Shown: positions 41,484 through 53,232, counted from the first letter of the stretch. The stretch: 64,000 nucleotides of DNA from Flaccisagitta enflata (GCA_965153355.1 OZ231126.1:44082001-44146000); one strand, 5' to 3'. A program made the numbers and translations. Notes: generated by a model not told the origin, from the sequence alone.

Positions 41484-41562
41484 ATAGGGTGTGGATGGGG
41501 GTTGGACGCCCCTGCCCACCCATCCGCAACGATTTTGTGACCCTGCGTCATTTGTTTCTATC
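41484..41562 (+). mobile_element. Family II right-end fragment
   Basis: GGGGGTTGGACGCCCCTGCC, CACCCATCCGCAACG and GACCCTGCGTCATTTGTTTC match the right end and flank of the 36503-36745 copy, so the homology runs past the presumed element end. Confidence 0.7.
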
Positions 41563-41565
41563 TTT

Positions 41566-42358
41566 TTGGGCAGCGGCCCCGAAGGGGACAATGTCCTGTA
41601 GAACACAGGGGGACTTTCGTTCGTGCGTGCGTGCGTCCCCCCCCCCCCGCCTTGAGGCTCAAAACTCAGCCTCGAGGCTCAAATCTCAGCCTCGAGGCTC
41701 AAATCTCAGCCTCGAGGCTCAAATCTCAGCCTCGAGGCTCAAATCTCAGCCTCGAGGCTCAAATCTCAGCCTCGAGGCTCAAATCCTAGCCTTGAAGCTC
41801 AAATCCCAGCCTCGAGGCCCAAATCCCAGCCTTAAGGCTCAGATCCCAGCCCCAAGGCTCAAATCCCTGCCTCAGGGCTCAAATCCCAGCCTCAAGGCTC
41901 AAATCACAGCCTCACTGCCTAGATCCCAGCCTCAAGGCTCAAATCCCAGCCCAAAGACTCAAATCCCAGCCCAAAGGCTCAGATCCTAGCCTAAAGGCTA
42001 AAATCCCAGCCTAAAGTCTCAAATCCCAGCCTCAAGGCTCAAATCCCAGCCTCAAGGCTTAAATCCCAGCCTCAAGGCTCAAATCCCAGCCTCAAGGCTC
42101 AAATCCCAGCCTCAAGGCTCAAATCCTAACCTTGAAGGCTCAAATCCTAACCTCGAAGGCTCAAATCCCGGCCTTGAGGCACAAATCCCAGCCTCAATAA
42201 TGCATGGAAGAATGAACAAACAAACGAAAGTCCCCCTGTGTTCTACAGGACATCGTTCCCTTCGGGGCCGCTGCCCTGCTACCGATCACTTACAAACACC
42301 AACATACAAAGCAGGGCAACGGGTATCGCTGACCAAATATTGCCCTTGGGCGACTGGT
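41566..42358. mobile_element. Family I element, copy e, with long unidirectional 20 bp array
   Basis: Left end TTTTTGGGCAGCGGCCCCGA, TGTCCTGTAGAACACAGGGG, ACTTTCGTTCG. The array runs 41652-42195, about 27 units of 20 bp (CTCGAGGCTCAAATCTCAGC), all in one orientation. Right arm CGAAAGTCCCCCTGTGTTC, GGGGCCGCTGCCC, CAACGGGTATCGCTGACC, TTGCCCTTGGGCGAC. Confidence 0.85.
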
Positions 42359-43768
42359 TTATCTTGTGAGTTTGTCAGGCTCTTTTGTCGGACAACGAAT
42401 GTTTTCTGTAGTATACTACCTGATGGCCTCTCTCCTACATCCATGGTCCTCTGATTCTTTTTCTGGCTGCCGGGGTAAAGGATGGTACCGGAGGTGTTAA
42501 TCTAGATGACCGTGATCATTCGTCCGTGAAAAGTGGATTTTCACTCTTCTATGAAATTCGAATTCTATCCCCCCTCTCTTGTGATGGTTTATACAGGACC
42601 GTCCGTCCGTAAAAACGAATCTCCTTTGCTGGCCGCGCATTGGTCCGTTCTGTCGTGATCATTCCTGACTAGAAATATTGTTTTTGCCAATTATTTCAAT
42701 GCTGTTTGTTTGATGGTGAGATTAAGAATTCTCCACGAAAGTCGCCGATTTATACCTCGTTTAGAGCATATAACAATGTAAATTTTTAAATCATAAAGAA
42801 CATTAATTCATACATCCATTCATTCATTAATTCATTCGTTCTTGTATTCAGTTTATAGTAATCTAAAGAGCCTTGATGACTCATCAACTAATTTTTGACG
42901 AAATGCCGGTCTTGTAATTGTTCCATGAAACATCAGTAAATTCTAGAGATGGGAATTTCAATTGAATTTGTCAACTTCTATACAAATCAGAAGAGGCCGA
43001 GATTTGAACACCCAAACGTGTCACTCAATTTTTGTAAGGCAGTTTTCCCCCTTTATCCCCTATCTAGTGCTGATTTAGTCCAGACCTCTATATAGATTCA
43101 CATAAAAAAAGATATGGACCGAGAAAAAAAAGCGTGACAATTCTTATGTAACACTTTTCATAACGGTAGTGTCTCGATTTGTTTTATTTTTGTACAAAAA
43201 AAGGGGGAGAAACAATCATATCATGTCATTTTTGTCAGTCAAAAATTGATGTGACTTATTCGCGCGCTCAAATATTCATCTGTCTTTTGTTTTCGTTTTC
43301 GTTTTCATTTCGTTTTTGTTTTTTTGTTTTTTGTGTTTTTTTTTTGTCTGTAATAACATCTACCCGCTCAGCTCAGTCCACTCATTGAGGACTTTAGTCA
43401 GTCACTCGTGTGTTTCTGTGTACATGGCGTTATTCGTGGTCGTTTATCAAACTCTTTTATTTGCCAATTGTCGCTCGTCGGCCTCGCTGTTACTCATCAG
43501 AGCATAAAAATGACCAAAGACCGTCAATACCACGCTGTAGAGAAAGAAGATGAACGAGCTGGCGAGTACCCACATGCGCACCCACCTACGCGCACGCACA
43601 CACCCACGCACGCACACGTGTCAATGTCCGCTGACGCACGGTATGGTACAGTACGTTGTCCCTATGTCTGTATCGAATCGTCAATATCATGCACCAGTTA
43701 TAATGGACCGATAACGCATATGTACATATTTGCACATGTACAAATGAGACACAGGGAATCAAGAACAT

Positions 43769-43771
<3 letters not shown>

Positions 43772-43841
<70 letters not shown>
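43772..43841 (+). repeat. (CA)n microsatellite
   Basis: Pure CA run. Confidence 0.98.
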
Positions 43842-43930
43842 GCAAGTAAACAAACTAGGGATGTGGAAGCGGTTGACCACTTCCTATTTCGAGGCTAAAG
43901 AAGCTGTATTTTAACTGCAAACATTTCATC

Positions 43931-44335
43931 CAAGGATTGCACATGGTCAGCGGTACCCAATGCCTTGCTTGGAGTGATCAGCTGAAGAGGTAGAGTGGGA
44001 GCAAGGCAGCGGCCCCAACGGGCCGATGTCCTGTAGGACTTCCATCTGTCCTGAGAGGTCAGATTTTAGGCTTGAGAGGGCAAAATTGGAGCTTCATAGG
44101 GCCAGAGAAAGCTGAATTCAAGCCGGGGAAGATTGATCATTGGCCTAAGAGGGTTGGTTTAGGGCCAAATAGGACTGATTTTGGGCTTAAATGGTTGATT
44201 TTGGATCTGAGAGCCGATTTCAGACCCTGAGAGAAGCGATTTTAGGTCTGAGAGGGTTGATTGGGGCCCCTCTGGACTGATTTCCGGCCTGAAACAGCCA
44301 GATTTGGTTTTTTGGGGCCGCTGCCCAAATAGGGA
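43931..44335. mobile_element. Family I element, copy i
   Basis: CAAGGATTGCACATGGTCAG, CGGTACCCAATGCC, GGCAGCGGCCCC, CCGATGTCCTGTAGGAC, then degenerate GAGAGG-TGATTTTAGGC units to GGGGCCGCTGCCCAAATAGG. Left end is nearly identical to the copy at 58913. Confidence 0.8.
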
Positions 44336-44683
44336 ATGGAAACGGAAGCGCCATCAGCGGAAGCGGAAGTAATACAGATAAAATCGACCGCTTCCACATC
44401 CCTGACGCTAGCGCTAGCACATTCAAACTCACTAACAAACGTAAACTAACGCGCACACGCATTCACGCATGCGTAGTTGACAACTGGCGCAGTAATTCGA
44501 CGCCGATTTTACTGAATATCAGCGCATCGAAAAAAAAAATGACGCACGAGATTTCATTCTCTCACATTCGTAAAAAAATGAAAATAAAAGACTAAAAAAG
44601 TAAAAGAGGAGGGAGCCGCTTGTTATTGATGAAAAAAAGAGCATGATGATTAAATAGAATGTTAGATGCATTTTATTGGGGGT

Positions 44684-44739
44684 CCTCTCTCTCTCTCTCT
44701 CTCTCTCACACACTCTCTCTCTCTCTCTCTCTCTCTCTC
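44684..44739 (+). repeat. (CT)n microsatellite
   Basis: CT run with one CACACA interruption. Confidence 0.97.
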
Positions 44740-45363
44740 CCCCTTGTGCCTTGTCAGTGTGACTCCCCCCCCCTTGCGACGTCCACCTGGGGGAGAGTGA
44801 AAAGAGGTGACTCTCTGGAAAGGTTGGGTGGACCGTGGACGGTGTCGGACAGAAAGGGCGCTTACTCTGCTCGAGGTGATGTCATTTCACTTTTTGTTTC
44901 GACCTGATGAAGTACAGGATGGAACCGAGGGTGAAATTAGATTTAGAACCATAAGTTAGAGAATAGAGAAAAATCTCGCGCGGGGTTGGTTGATATATTG
45001 CCATGGTAGTGCATGGATATAAACCATTAAATAAAGAGTTCATAATGGGCCTTTTTTAAGGTGAAACAATTTGACAAATGGAAGAGATGCCCCCTAAATG
45101 GAAAAATGATCGACAGCCATTGGGGCCGGGGGCCGGCACGTCTTGATAAACATCTATAGCCTCCCATACCACCCACCTGCTCTCCCCTCCACTGCACTTC
45201 GCTGCACTGCACTGCACTCCGTCATCGCCAACTGCAATGCCGCTCCGCCGATCGCCACCTTCAGTGGCAAATTGGGGAGTGGACTTGTTCCGCCGCGTTG
45301 CTTTGACGTTTGCCCTTCAGGGATTTTCTGCTTCCGTTATTTTGTTGTGGTGATGTTGAACTG

Positions 45364-45364
<1 letters not shown>

Positions 45365-45440
<76 letters not shown>

Positions 45441-45480
45441 CGCTGTTGTTGTTGTTGGTGCTGTTGAACTGATTGTTGTT
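45365..45480 (+). repeat. (GTT)n microsatellite
   Basis: GTT run directly abutting the left end of a family II copy. Confidence 0.97.
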
Positions 45481-45775
45481 TTTTAGATGCGTCCGTCAGG
45501 AACGCATCTCTATAAGAGGGTCTGTCCGTCCGTCCGTCCGTCCGTCCGTCCGTCCGTCCGTCCGTCCGTCCGTTACGCCTGTGCAAAAACCGCGTTTCTC
45601 GGCTGTTTTTGGCCACGGTGACATCCTACACTCAAACAAATGATCAACCAATAGGTTTTGAGAGTCGTTTCACCCGTTTGTTTGTCCATCTAGATGCATC
45701 TGTCTCTCCATACATATGTCATATGATCAATACAAGCTGAGACACAGCCTGGACGCATCGTTGCCCGGTCGGGCC
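45480..45775 (+). mobile_element. Family II element, subfamily c, copy 2, between two GTT arrays
   Basis: Head TTAGATGCGTCCGTCAGGAA, CGCATCTCTATAAGAGGGTC, eleven or so GTCC units, ACGCCTGTGCAAAAACCGCG, right end CCTGGACGCATCGTTGCCC. Closely matches 26545-26826. Confidence 0.88.
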
Positions 45776-45838
45776 TGTTGTTGTTGTTGTAGTTATTGTT
45801 ATTGCTATTATGATGGTTGTTGTCATTGATATTATGAC

Positions 45839-45925
<87 letters not shown>

Positions 45926-45945
45926 GGTTGTTGTTGTCACAGCTA
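45774..45945 (+). repeat. (GTT)n microsatellite
   Basis: GTT/ATT mixture, then a pure GTT run 45840-45924. Confidence 0.96.
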
Positions 45946-46469
45946 TTGCTTATTCTGAACATGGAAATTATGTATATCAGCCTAATATCAGTGTACACAT
46001 TCATTTTTGCGCTTGTTGCAATAGTTCATGTCCGTCAGTGTTCGTATCTTATCTTAAATAGTTTAAGTGTGACTGGTTGACTAATTTGTGATCCTTCCGT
46101 AGTGTCATTCCCTTTTGCGCGATCGCTTTTGCTGTATAAGAGAATGGAGAGAGTTAGAAAAAAAAACTTTTTCCCTGAACGCAGAAAAAAAGTTTTCACA
46201 GAAAAAAAAAAAGACGACAAAATGGAAAAAAAAGTTATCATCGATTTTAGTTCCGCTTAACTATGGCGCATCGCATTTCTATGGAGAACGCATGTGCGTA
46301 AGCATGTGCGCAAGCACGTACGCACGCACACATGCACATTTCAGGCATGAAGTGCGCGCGTGACGAGCACAAGCGCATGCTCAAAATCACTTACATTTCC
46401 ACTCTCAAAATCACATGCGGCTCTTCATATTGCAGACTTAAAAACTATAGAATCAATGAATATGTGATG

Positions 46470-46580
46470 CGTTTTAGTTGCGTGCAAGCGACTCTACAAT
46501 CACTATTCAGTCCGTCCGTCCGTCCGTCCATCCGTCAGTCCGTCAGTCCGTCACAAATTTCGCAAAAATGATCCTGCGAA
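46470..46580 (+). mobile_element. Family II element, subfamily a, partial
   Basis: Head TTTTAGTTGCGTGCAAGCGA, CTCTACAATCACTATTCAG, (GTCC)n, GTCACAAATTTCGCAAAAAT. Stem GTTGCG/AAGCGAC; right end not found. Confidence 0.7.
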
Positions 46581-47685
46581 TTGTTTTAAAATGGTCTTCT
46601 GCATCACGTTCATCCGGCCTTGATCAATCATTAGTATAACTTTCCCTTAATATGGAGCCGCCGAGATGCTTACTCTTCGTGTAAAAAGAATAAAACTACA
46701 AGAATAATAGATTCAGTAATAGACACTATGGTGACAATGACGATGACAACGACATCGATGAATACGAGTTAGACGACAATTGAGACATTTTGACGCTTGA
46801 AGCAATGATGACAATGGGGACAACGAATGAGACAATGGAGGAGACGATGACAAGGGAAACAAAGACGACGGCGACGATGATGACGGCGAAGGCGATGGGT
46901 CTATTACTGAGCGAGCGTATTCGTCGCCGCCCCGGGCTCGAGTTTCTTTTGTCTTCAGCAGGCATCAGACTTATGAAGTGAACGACGTTTGACGCGAACC
47001 TTGTCAATGGCTCATCTTTTGCCCAGGCTCGCTTTAATATAGAAATTTCATTTAAAAATCTTTCACAAGGTATATTTGGATATGCTCATATGCTCATGAA
47101 CATTGCATTGCCTCTCGGAGAAAAGGGGAAGGTTATGGTCGTTTCGAAGTTTGGTTGGTTGCTTGACCGGTCAATAGGTCGTTATTAGTTGCGTCCATCC
47201 ATGATAGCCCCGTGAGTATTCACCTTGTGACTCTCCATAGTCCATACCAAATTTCGATCTTTACAATTTTCCATTGAGGCTGTATGTAGGGGGAAACCTG
47301 TAATACATGGAAACCCGTAATGCATCTGGCTCAAATTTTCAGTCAAATGGTCCGAGGTTGATCTTACAATTTGTTCATGAGACGAGAATTTTTGCGAGAT
47401 TTTGAAGTTGTTAAAGAAAGCTTAAATTTCAGAGGTGACGCATCTGCAAGGAGAGAAAGAGGGTAGTACTCGTGGAAATGAAACAGTGAGCGCGATAACC
47501 ATCGATATTAAAAAAAAAGTTATAACGTAGATTGTTAATGAGTAATATTCATCGAATAAATCTCCTCGAATGTGACGTTTAAACGACGGGGGCCTTTTTT
47601 TTATAGAATTTTAAAAAGAATTAAAGTAATGGACAGGCTGGACGCGCTCGTCGCTGTTAATATGGTAATGCGTCAAAGCGTTAGC

Positions 47686-47689
<4 letters not shown>

Positions 47690-47750
<61 letters not shown>
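47690..47750 (+). repeat. (GA)n microsatellite
   Basis: Pure GA run; another short one lies at 48231-48255. Confidence 0.97.
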
Positions 47751-47756
<6 letters not shown>

Positions 47757-47970
47757 GGTGTTGAAGGAAGTGAATGTTAGATGATGTTTGCGTGCGCGAA
47801 TATTATTAAAATGTTTTAAAGGTCAGCCCTCTTGACGAGGCTACGAGCTTTTTTAACTGTTTAACGAAAATATTAAAACTCTGAGCGGTCGCGACGTTGA
47901 CATGGACGAGAATGGATGGATGCACAGCATAGTCGATTGACGATGACACACAGACAGACACGCAGAGCTT

Positions 47971-47972
<2 letters not shown>

Positions 47973-48057
<85 letters not shown>

Positions 48058-48072
48058 AGACACACACACACA
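47973..48072 (+). repeat. (CA)n microsatellite
   Basis: CA run with one interruption near 48057. Confidence 0.97.
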
Positions 48073-48223
48073 CTGACGTACGCAGAATCGCACACAGAGT
48101 GACTTGCACCAACACACACGCTCGTGCAAAAGTGAATTTGGCATTTCGATTGTTTTAGCACACTGCTGTCAGCGCTATAGCCGCTAGGTTAGCGTAACCG
48201 AGAGAGTGAACGGGGAAGGGGGG

Positions 48224-48260
<37 letters not shown>

Positions 48261-48496
48261 ATGACCATCGCGTATCTGAAAAACAAATTAGAATGCATGT
48301 CAGTTTGTTCTTTTCAAAAAAATGTCAAGCGTTCATGTTTTCTCTTTCGTATTCGTAAGCACATTACTTCAGGCATTCTGGCACCCTCAACCTATACTCT
48401 GACTACCTATGGCCCCGTCTCCTCTAGTTTTTCTGATTGTCCAATTGATTCATTATCCCTTTTTCTCAGTCTTTTCTCGGTCATCTTAACTCTTTT

Positions 48497-48625
48497 TTTA
48501 GGTGCGACGAAGCACCTCTATAACTGGCTGTGTCCGTTGGTCGGTTGGCCGGTTGGTTGGTAACGCATTCGTTCGACGATCCACAAGTCGCAAATTATTG
48601 GCCTACTTGGCCTTGTTCCTACACT
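48497..48625 (+). mobile_element. Family II element, subfamily b
   Basis: Head TTTTTTAGGTGCGACGAAGC, ACCTCTATAACTGGCTGTGT, GTTGGTCGGTTGG, GTAACGCATTCGTTCGACGA, right end AAGTCGCAAATTATTGGCC, TACTTGGCCTTGTT. Confidence 0.87.
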
Positions 48626-48812
48626 TTCGGCTCTCTACACATCCTTACTCATAGCATAATCGCTTCTTTTCCTCTTTTAGAATAAGCCGTTTCAATCTCC
48701 CTCTATGTCTTAGTTGTACAGTGCACAGTAAGTGTTTTAAACATAAATGTGTGTTATCGTGTGCCTGTTACAGAAATGCCTGTTTATAAGTGTAAACGTG
48801 AGTGTACATGAG

Positions 48813-48925
<113 letters not shown>

Positions 48926-49240
48926 CCTGGTCAGCGAATCTCCCCCCTTTTCTTCCTCTCTGCCTCCTTTTCTCATTCGTTCGTAAACTATTGGAAAGGT
49001 TAGCATAACCTTCCGCATTGCGCTGTCAAAATCTCAGTTTTCAAGTCGTGCTAATTCGATGTTGTATATTGAAGTTGACGTTAATTAAGGGAATAATTAT
49101 GTGACCAGCGCCACATACGCGCATGCACGCTCCTTTCCATCGTACTACGTAGATTTCATGCTTCTTTTTATCAGGATCATGTTTTTTTTTCATTTTTGTT
49201 CATTCATGTTTTTGTTATTGATCCTTTTCATCTCTCTTAT

Positions 49241-49440
49241 TAGTCGCGTGCTACGCGACTCTACAACCCGCTTTTTCGGTCCGGCCGTCCGTCCGTTGGT
49301 CCGTCACACTTTACTTTTTTTGGGTTTTTGCGGTCTCTGGCCTCACTGCTCCTGCCCAAATGATGGAGAGGCCGTAAATATGGCCCCTGCCCACCCGCAC
49401 GCGACTTGGGTAGCCGAGTATCCGGCCTTGTTTTTCTCTG
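49241..49440 (+). mobile_element. Family II element, subfamily a, near complete
   Basis: Head TTAGTCGCGTGCTACGCGAC, TCTACAACCCGC, GTCCGTCCGTTGGTCC, CACTTTACTTTTTTTGGG, CTGCTCCTGCCC, right end CTGCCCACCCGCACGCGACT, then GAGTATCCGGCCTTG. Confidence 0.87.
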
Positions 49441-49557
49441 TTTTTGCAAAATGCGATCAGGTTAAGAGATTTAGGGCTGAGACATGCGACGGAATTATTC
49501 ATGCATACCTAAAAATTATGAGGAACCTTGAGTATGAGTAAAAGAAAAAGTAACAAG

Positions 49558-49630
49558 TAACGCAGGGTTACGATATCGGCGCGGAAAGATGCGTGGTCAG
49601 GGGCGTACAACGCCCTCCCCCAACACACAC
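49558..49630 (-). mobile_element. Family II right-end fragment
   Basis: AACGCAGGGTTACGATATCG, GCGCGG, GGTCAGGGGCGTACAACGCC parallels the reverse-sense ends at 59985 and 28617. Confidence 0.6.
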
Positions 49631-49671
49631 AGAGCTATATTCATCCACTCAATCAATCATCCAAGATTTCA

Positions 49672-49876
49672 TCTATGCATCTATTCATCCGTTCATTCAT
49701 TCATTCGTTCATTGATTTATTCATTAAATCATTTATTCATTCATTCATTCATTTACTCACTTTTTCATTTATTCTTTCATTCATTCATTCTTTCATTCAT
49801 TCATTCATTCATTCCTTCATTCATTCATTCATTCATTCATTTATTCATTCATTATTTATTTCTTTCATTCATTTCC
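49672..49876 (+). repeat. (ATTC)n imperfect microsatellite
   Basis: About 50 tetranucleotide units with scattered changes, ending 22 bp before exon 9. Confidence 0.95.
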
Positions 49877-49898
49877 CCCGTTCTACGATATTATTCAG

Positions 49899-50087
49899 GG
49901 CGTAAGCGGAGTCGTCCCTCTTCTACCTCACCTTGTCCACCGGGCGTTGACTCGCCCACGCCTTCCAAGAAGTTCAATCCGAGCGACGGCGACGGAGATA
50001 ACAGCCAATCACAAAGCGACAAACCCAAAGACGAGGACCAATCAGAAACAGTCTCTTCGGAATTCGGGGACAAAAAACATTCTGAAG
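49899..50087 (+). CDS. BTB gene coding exon 9 (residues 513-576), basic cluster (candidate nuclear localisation signal)
   Basis: 189 nt, enters phase 1 and leaves phase 1, acceptor TTATTCAG, donor GTATAG. Begins GRKRSRPSSTSPCPPG, a compact basic cluster (Arg514-Lys-Arg-Ser-Arg518) typical of nuclear localisation signals. It continues with PTPSKKFNPSDGDGD and an acidic/Ser tail ending GDKKHSE. An ATTC tetranucleotide array fills the 200 bp before the acceptor. The phases of exons 8 and 9 match across the 8.8 kb intron, so no exon needs to be missing, although a phase-1 symmetric cassette exon is possible. Confidence 0.82.
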
Positions 50088-50159
50088 GTATAGTTGCTAT
50101 ATGGTGCGCGCCTGCAAAAGAAGTCGACCAGTCGGTCGGCACGTTTTCGCGCGCGCGTG

Positions 50160-50310
50160 TTTGTGTGTCTGTGTGTCTGTGTGTCTTTGTGTCTGTGTGT
50201 CTGAGTGTCTGAGTGTCTGAGTGTCTGTGTGTGTGTGTGTATGTGTGTGTGTGTGTGTGTGTTTGTGTGTGTGTGGGTGTTTGTGTGCTTATGTGTGTGT
50301 ATGTGTGTAA
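50160..50310 (+). repeat. Imperfect (TG)n/(TGTC)n repeat
   Basis: TGTGTCTG and GAGTGTCT units then TG. Starts about 70 bp inside intron 9. Confidence 0.93.
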
Positions 50311-50583
50311 ACGCATGCGCGCTTGTGTTTGTGAATTTTTTGTTTGTTTTGGTCATTATGAGCCTTTCACTGGTCAAAAAGGTGTCATGTTTCTTCATTC
50401 ACGCAAAAATTGTCATTTTTTGCGTGTCAAATTCTTTTGTCCAAGTTTCACATCTCCGTTAGATTTGAATTCACTAATGAGCCCCTTCCCGAGTATAAAT
50501 AGAATTGAATGATCCCAGCTTTTTTATCTTCCTTCCATGCACTTTTTTTCATCCCCAATTCCCTTTGTATTTCTTTACGTCAG

Positions 50584-50657
50584 ATAACGAGGCCCCTTCA
50601 GCCCGATTGACACAACGAGAGGAATTCCCCAAGTCGCGGAGAGGCTCACAACCACAA
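50584..50657 (+). CDS. BTB gene coding exon 10 (residues 576-600)
   Basis: 74 nt, enters phase 1 and leaves phase 0, acceptor TTTACGTCAG, donor GTGAGT. Encodes DNEAPSARLTQREEF, then PKSRRGSQPQ, a short charged segment with a second small basic patch (KSRR). No domain recognised. Support comes from good splice sites and frame continuity. Confidence 0.75.
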
Positions 50658-50789
50658 GTGAGTCAATTGGCAATTCGTGTTCAAATGTACAATCGATGGT
50701 CGAAGTGACAAGAGTTGATTTTGCTATGAAAAATGAACCATGTACACTTTGTACAGAAGCAGAGATAAAGACTCACCTTTATTACTAAA

Positions 50790-50910
50790 AAAATAAGGCC
50801 AAGTAGGCCAATAAGGTGCGACGTTTGGATCGTCAAACGAATGCGTTACCGACAGACAGACCGACCGACGGGCACAGCCAGTTATAGAGGTGCTTTGTCG
50901 CACCTAAATA
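50790..50910 (-). mobile_element. Family II element, subfamily b
   Basis: AAGGCCAAGTAGGCCAATAA, GGTGCGACGTTTGGATCGTC, CGAATGCGTTAC, ACCGACCGACGGGCACAGCC, AGTTATAGAGGTGCTTTGTC, GCACCTAAAT: minus-strand copy in intron 10. Confidence 0.87.
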
Positions 50911-51218
50911 CGAGTTAAGACGCACTTTTGAATGGTTTTAATTATGGAATTCAATCTGATTGGGGTAAAATAAAGTGCCATACACAACCTATCCATATAG
51001 AGGCGGGGTAATATGTATCCGTATATGTATAGGTACAATTGTACATGTATCCGTTTATTAGAGACGGGGAAGAATAAAATGCCATACACTATGTATCCAT
51101 TTGGCGACGCCAATTTCGAGCTGGCTTCGTACCTCCCGTCTCGTTACCAGTCTGAGGTATACCATCATGCCAATGTTTCCTAATGATCCCTCTCAAAATT
51201 ATTATTTCTATGAAACAG

Positions 51219-51382
51219 ATCATGGCTCACAATCCGTCGCAACAACTCCGTCCGCCGCCGTCGTCGTCACCGGCGCGACTGCGGCCTCCATCAGACCATT
51301 CCCCTTTCCCCGCTTCACCGCCTCCCGCAACCACCCTTCACTCAGCGCAACCTTTCTTCAACAGAAGATCAAGCCATGACAG
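51219..51382 (+). CDS. BTB gene coding exon 11 (residues 601-655), Pro/Ser-rich
   Basis: 164 nt, enters phase 0 and leaves phase 2, acceptor TGAAACAG, donor GTACAT. Encodes IMAHNPSQQLRPPPSSSPAR, followed by more Pro-rich sequence and HSAQPFFNRRSSHDR. It looks disordered, and its pyrimidine-poor acceptor is the weakest in the model. An alternative reading frame over the same bases is also open, but only this frame keeps exons 10 and 12 in phase. Confidence 0.7.
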
Positions 51383-51452
51383 GTACATTGTCATTGGAAC
51401 ACCGCAATATCGCACTCGCTTTCAAGGCGTACCCGCCTTGAAGCATGAAATT

Positions 51453-51626
51453 TGATGTCCCATCAAAGATCATATATCTTTAAAAGATCATATAAAAAAG
51501 ATCATATATCTTTAATCATATATCTTTATCTTTATCTTTATCTTTATCTTTATCTTTATCTTTATCTTTATCTTTATCTTTAATCATATATCTTTGATGT
51601 CCCATCAAAGATCATATATCTTTAAT
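51453..51626 (+). repeat. (TTTATC)n hexanucleotide array flanked by direct repeats
   Basis: GATGTCCCATCAAAGATCAT followed by ATATCTTTAA occurs at 51453 and again at 51596; between them is a (TTTATC)n run, about 51520-51582. In intron 11. Confidence 0.9.
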
Positions 51627-51799
51627 AATGGTTTATATTCACACAATATGTGTAGCACATAAATACAAAGATGCAAATCACAATTCAATTTTAATAGGTT
51701 ACAAGAGGGCTCTAGGCGCTCGGCGGCTTCACTATTTGGCACAGTTTTGTCTACTCCCTCTGTATTACTACTGAGTGATTTCATATTTGTTGTTTTTAG

Positions 51800-51914
51800 A
51801 TCGAGTCTTTTTGGATCTCCTCTGGAAACGAAAGAAGGTCTCCTCAACAGCGTCCTCACGGCGTTGGCATCGCAACGAGTCAAAGACGAACTCTCTACCA
51901 TGACAGCCGATCAG
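51800..51914 (+). CDS. BTB gene coding exon 12 (residues 655-693)
   Basis: 115 nt, enters phase 2 and leaves phase 0, acceptor TTGTTTTTAG, donor GTCAGT. Encodes RSSLFGSPLETKEGLLNSVL, then TALASQRVKDELSTMTADQ. This is one of the few non-low-complexity segments of the tail and is predicted helical (LLNSVLTALASQRVKDEL), so it may be a conserved short interaction helix. No family recognised. Confidence 0.78.
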
Positions 51915-52437
51915 GTCAGTTAAAGATGAATTATCTACAATGACAGCCAATACTGCTCTACCATAAAAACCGATCTGGTCAATTTGAATAGATAATATTG
52001 AGCTGTCATTTTTTAGGAAACAAATAAATGAGAGCTGACCTATAGAACTTAAGAGGCTTTTTTTTTCATAAAGATGATTTAAAAACGAAGCTTGAGTTAG
52101 TATGAATTGTTAGTCATTATTTGATCACGGTTGAAATTTGATCTCCACGGAGGATCGAAGACGAATTTTACCACATGCATGCTCAAGTGATTAGAGCATC
52201 TTCAATTTCAAATTTTAAGAAGATTTGTTAACTCGTTACTAAGCTCGGCTTAATTCTTGATGCTCTTTAGTGCTACTCTTTGCCATATAAAATGCGACAT
52301 GCCGCGCAGTCCTGGCATGATAAGAATTGGACAGTGCTTTCACAAAGTGATTTTTTTTTTAGTTTTATTGATTTCATATACACAAGAAAAAAAATAATCA
52401 TCACTCGGGGAGTTAAAGAAATAATGCTCATGATTAA

Positions 52438-52439
<2 letters not shown>

Positions 52440-52533
<94 letters not shown>
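52440..52533 (+). repeat. (CT)n microsatellite
   Basis: Pure CT run. Confidence 0.98.
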
Positions 52534-52536
<3 letters not shown>

Positions 52537-52639
52537 CATCTGCCGACGCCGCTTCGTGACATACATGCTACTGCCGCGGTTCCTACATCCTCTGCCGCTT
52601 TTCTTCAATTTTAAAATCAGTCATGCGTTTTTAAAATAT

Positions 52640-52932
<293 letters not shown>

Positions 52933-53232
52933 AAAAGAAAATGAAAAAAAGAGGGAAATGAAAAAGAAAAAAAAAGAAAGAAAAAAAAGGAAAGAATACT
53001 AAATAAGATAGAGAAAAGTAACGGAGAGTGGGAGAGACAGGGAAAGGGAGAAAAAAAAGAATAAAAAGAGAAAAGCGAGAAAGTATGAGTAAAAATAATC
53101 ATGAACAACTGGAACGACCGAGAGTCAAAAGATACTGTAAGAGGAAAACAAAGGCAATAACGAAAGAAAGGGAAAAGGAAGAAAAAGAGAGACAGACAAA
53201 AGAATGAGGACCGGAAAAAAAGATGAGAGATT

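Noticed and set aside
41450-41989. 179-codon frame rich in ASRLKSQPRGSN repeats
   Set aside because: A reading of the 20 bp array of family I copy e; the frame is lost when the unit length changes.
41652-42195. Regular 20 bp repeats as a CRISPR-like array
   Set aside because: Units are contiguous with no unique spacers, and the gene structure shows this is animal DNA.
51520-51582. TTTATC array as telomere-like repeat
   Set aside because: Does not match TTAGG, TTAGGG or other usual animal telomere repeats and lies in an intron.
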